From: Azonexus sp.
GTDB lineage: Bacteria > Pseudomonadota > Gammaproteobacteria > Burkholderiales > Rhodocyclaceae
DNA length: 6,618 nt
Assembly: GCA_031285115.1 (NCBI GenBank)
Contig: JAITWU010000239.1
Span: 1 to 6,618 of the forward strand
Direction of reading: 5' to 3'
Part shown: positions 6,377 through 6,618 of the stretch, piece by piece
Layout: every line of letters begins with the position of its first letter
Numbering within the stretch: position 1 is the stretch's first letter
Position numbers and translations under genes: made by a program
The notes under the pieces: generated by a model
Told to the model about the DNA's origin: nothing
The model's database searches: none
What the model saw: only the letters and a program-made list of their open reading frames with translations

Positions 6377-6618
6377 GTCGTTCCGCAAAATAATCAGACA
6401 TATCGGGCGCTTGCACGAGCCTGATGCAAAACAGCCAGCTCGGCGCAATCGTCCCTTGTATGCTTCCCATTTGTAGTACCGAGCAGTAAGAAGTGAGAAA
6501 CGGAGGTCATTCACAGCCCGTAGTCCCTGAGGGAGATAAGCCCGTGGGAGAGCCTTTGGCGTGGATGGCAAGCCGTTTGTTAAAAGCCCGGACAGTTGCC
6601 TGATGGCTGTGCGAGCAC
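6377..6618. other. gene-free right edge, possibly structured RNA or mobile-element border
   Basis: I see no credible gene in these about 240 bases. A minus-strand frame of 67 codons (6571-6368) and short plus-strand frames are open, but they lack recognisable motifs and ribosome sites. The stretch does hold complementary segments. AAACGG (6498-6503) pairs with CCGTTT (6573-6578), enclosing a TCCC-TGA-GGGA hairpin (6524-6534) and a GCC-TTT-GGC hairpin (6552-6560). ACAG (6592-6595) pairs with CTGT (6607-6610), and GCTCGG (6438-6443) with CCGAGC (6479-6484). GTGCG, the usual first bases of a group II intron, occurs at 6609-6613, but five bases prove nothing. Identity remains open. Confidence 0.35.

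Noticed and set aside
6368..6571. 67-codon minus-strand frame upstream of hicA
   Set aside because: No recognisable family or ribosome site, and it ends inside the hicAB operator. It is more likely a chance frame over a structured region.
6609..6613. GTGCG as a group II intron 5' end
   Set aside because: Five bases at the window edge are not evidence. No domain V, reverse transcriptase or intron 3' end is visible.
1..6618. CRISPR array, tRNA, rRNA or IS with terminal repeats
   Set aside because: No regularly spaced repeats, tRNA-like sequence, rRNA signatures or transposase gene could be seen on either strand.

Overview
The window is a stretch of GC-rich bacterial chromosome with every recognisable gene on the minus strand, so transcription runs from the high to the low coordinates. 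The core (1-5555) is the cluster hfq - hflX - hflK - hflC - DUF2065 gene - hisZ - purA. This order, with hisZ between hflC and purA, is typical of Betaproteobacteria. The opening residues of HflK (MSLNDPQWG) and the short Hfq (79 aa) fit that class. A Rhodocyclales/Nitrosomonadales-like host is my best guess, made from memory of gene order and not from a search.

Core operon: hfq (5316-5555) encodes the RNA chaperone and hflX (4060-5241) a ribosome-associated GTPase. hflK and hflC (2701-4020 and 1820-2701, joined by a TGATG overlap) encode the membrane SPFH pair that surrounds the FtsH protease. A 62-aa two-helix DUF2065 (YjeT-like) protein follows (1626-1814), then hisZ (471-1619), the regulatory subunit of ATP phosphoribosyltransferase, and the first 155 codons of purA (adenylosuccinate synthetase), which runs off the left edge. 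From hflK to purA the genes overlap or lie 3-6 bp apart, which implies one transcript and translational coupling. A perfect 9-bp tandem duplication spans the hflC stop and the DUF2065 start. It appears to have converted an ATGA stop/start overlap into two separated codons.

Upstream region (5556-6345): hfq is preceded by a candidate sigma-70 promoter (5595-5624) overlain by a small inverted repeat. Directly upstream lies a type II toxin-antitoxin module, hicA (toxin, 6091-6345) and hicB (antitoxin, 5759-6094), joined by an ATGA overlap. In many betaproteobacteria der sits upstream of hfq, so this module looks like an accessory insertion. The hicA part is visibly less GC-rich than the core (about 45-52% against well above 60%). 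Its leader carries a perfect inverted repeat, the likely HicB operator, and a -10-like hexamer so close to the hicA ATG that the transcript could be leaderless.

The last 240 bases (6377-6618) hold no gene I can support. They contain several short complementary segments that suggest a structured RNA or the edge of a mobile element, but I cannot identify it. The strongest second-look items are the HicAB-hfq adjacency without a clear terminator, the leaderless and operator-overlapped hicA start, the atypical HicA sequence, the 9-bp duplication, and the unassigned right edge. I found no convincing wholly new system.
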